A DNA stretch of 5,476 nucleotides, from assembly GCA_028875175.1 (NCBI GenBank), contig JAPPFO010000246.1, positions 1 to 5,476 on the forward strand, given 5' to 3'. The notes under the pieces are model-generated. The model had not been told where the DNA came from and did not search any database. It worked only from the letters and a program-made list of their open reading frames with translations. A program made the position numbers and the translations under genes. Below are positions 5,402-5,476 of this stretch, piece by piece (position 1 is the stretch's first letter; each line of letters opens with the position of its first letter). The DNA comes from Chloroflexota bacterium. GTDB taxonomy: Bacteria; Chloroflexota; UBA11872.

Positions 5402-5476
5402 GCCGCTCTTCACCCTCTCCTGGGGGAGAGGCAGAATCGGCCGTCTTCGGCCGAATTCGGTGAGGGGTCTTCCGCG
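5402..5476 (+). repeat. REP-like repeat, copy 5, with a nested second hairpin
   Basis: The unit begins with GCCGCTCTTC (5402-5411), identical to 5341-5350 ahead of copy 4. It has a first hairpin CCTCTCC/GGAGAGG (5414-5431) and then a second, perfect one: TCGGCCG (5437-5443), loop TCTT, CGGCCGA (5448-5454). The right box GGTGAGGGG (5459-5467) comes last. The window ends at 5476, so the true right boundary is unknown. Confidence 0.6.

Larger units (their letters stand above)
4975..5476. other. Gene-free region upstream of gyrA filled by palindromic repeats
   Basis: These 502 bases contain no gene I can support. Open frames on both strands here translate repeats into peptides such as SPLRERAGVRV and LTPALSLKGEG, which I recognise as typical spurious products of this repeat class in bacterial genomes. 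The content is the gyrA leader (4975 to about 5070) and at least five repeat units from 5074 to the right edge, listed separately. No clear sigma-70 promoter for gyrA could be assigned; the promoter may lie in 4995-5070 or among the repeats. Confidence 0.8.

Noticed and set aside
5074..5476. The repeat cluster as a CRISPR array
   Set aside because: The units differ in length and sequence, the spacing is irregular (from about 10 to 50 bases between units), and there are no cas genes; the repeats are REP-like palindromes.

Overview
This is a GC-rich window with all three recognisable genes on the minus strand. Codons are strongly biased to G/C at the third position, and long antisense frames stay open as a result. 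The lipoprotein linkers carry Val-Lys-Glu-Val-Pro-Val-Glu repeats, a style I associate with Chloroflexota. A Dehalococcoidia/SAR202-like member of that phylum is my best guess, held with moderate confidence; no rRNA or other taxonomic marker is present.

Layout, following the minus strand from the right edge. Positions 4975-5476 hold no gene. They hold a cluster of at least five same-orientation REP-like palindromic repeats and the leader of gyrA. Positions 2512-4974 encode a complete DNA gyrase subunit A of 820 residues with a GTG start, the catalytic Tyr125, the GyrA box and a six-bladed C-terminal domain. Its quinolone-region serine position is Gln86, and it has a second GyrA-box-like motif. 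A 239-base gap without a clear terminator follows. Positions 545-2272 encode a lipoprotein with an unusual layout: signal peptide and lipobox, Met/Ala-rich linker, DUF4349 domain, two DUF11-like Ig-fold repeats and a C-terminal membrane helix. A 217-base gap follows. Positions 1-327 are the first 109 codons of a second lipoprotein gene that runs off the left edge.

The two lipoproteins share the lipobox Cys at residue 22, an EVPVE linker motif, and a nearly identical ribosome-binding site with a GTG-ATG double start. They are probably tandem paralogues or a functional pair at the cell surface. gyrA is a housekeeping neighbour with no evident functional link to them. I see no tRNA, rRNA, CRISPR array, transposase, integrase or defence gene. 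The points most worth a second look are the lipoprotein pair, the DUF4349-DUF11 fusion, the gyrase substitutions and the repeat cluster upstream of gyrA.
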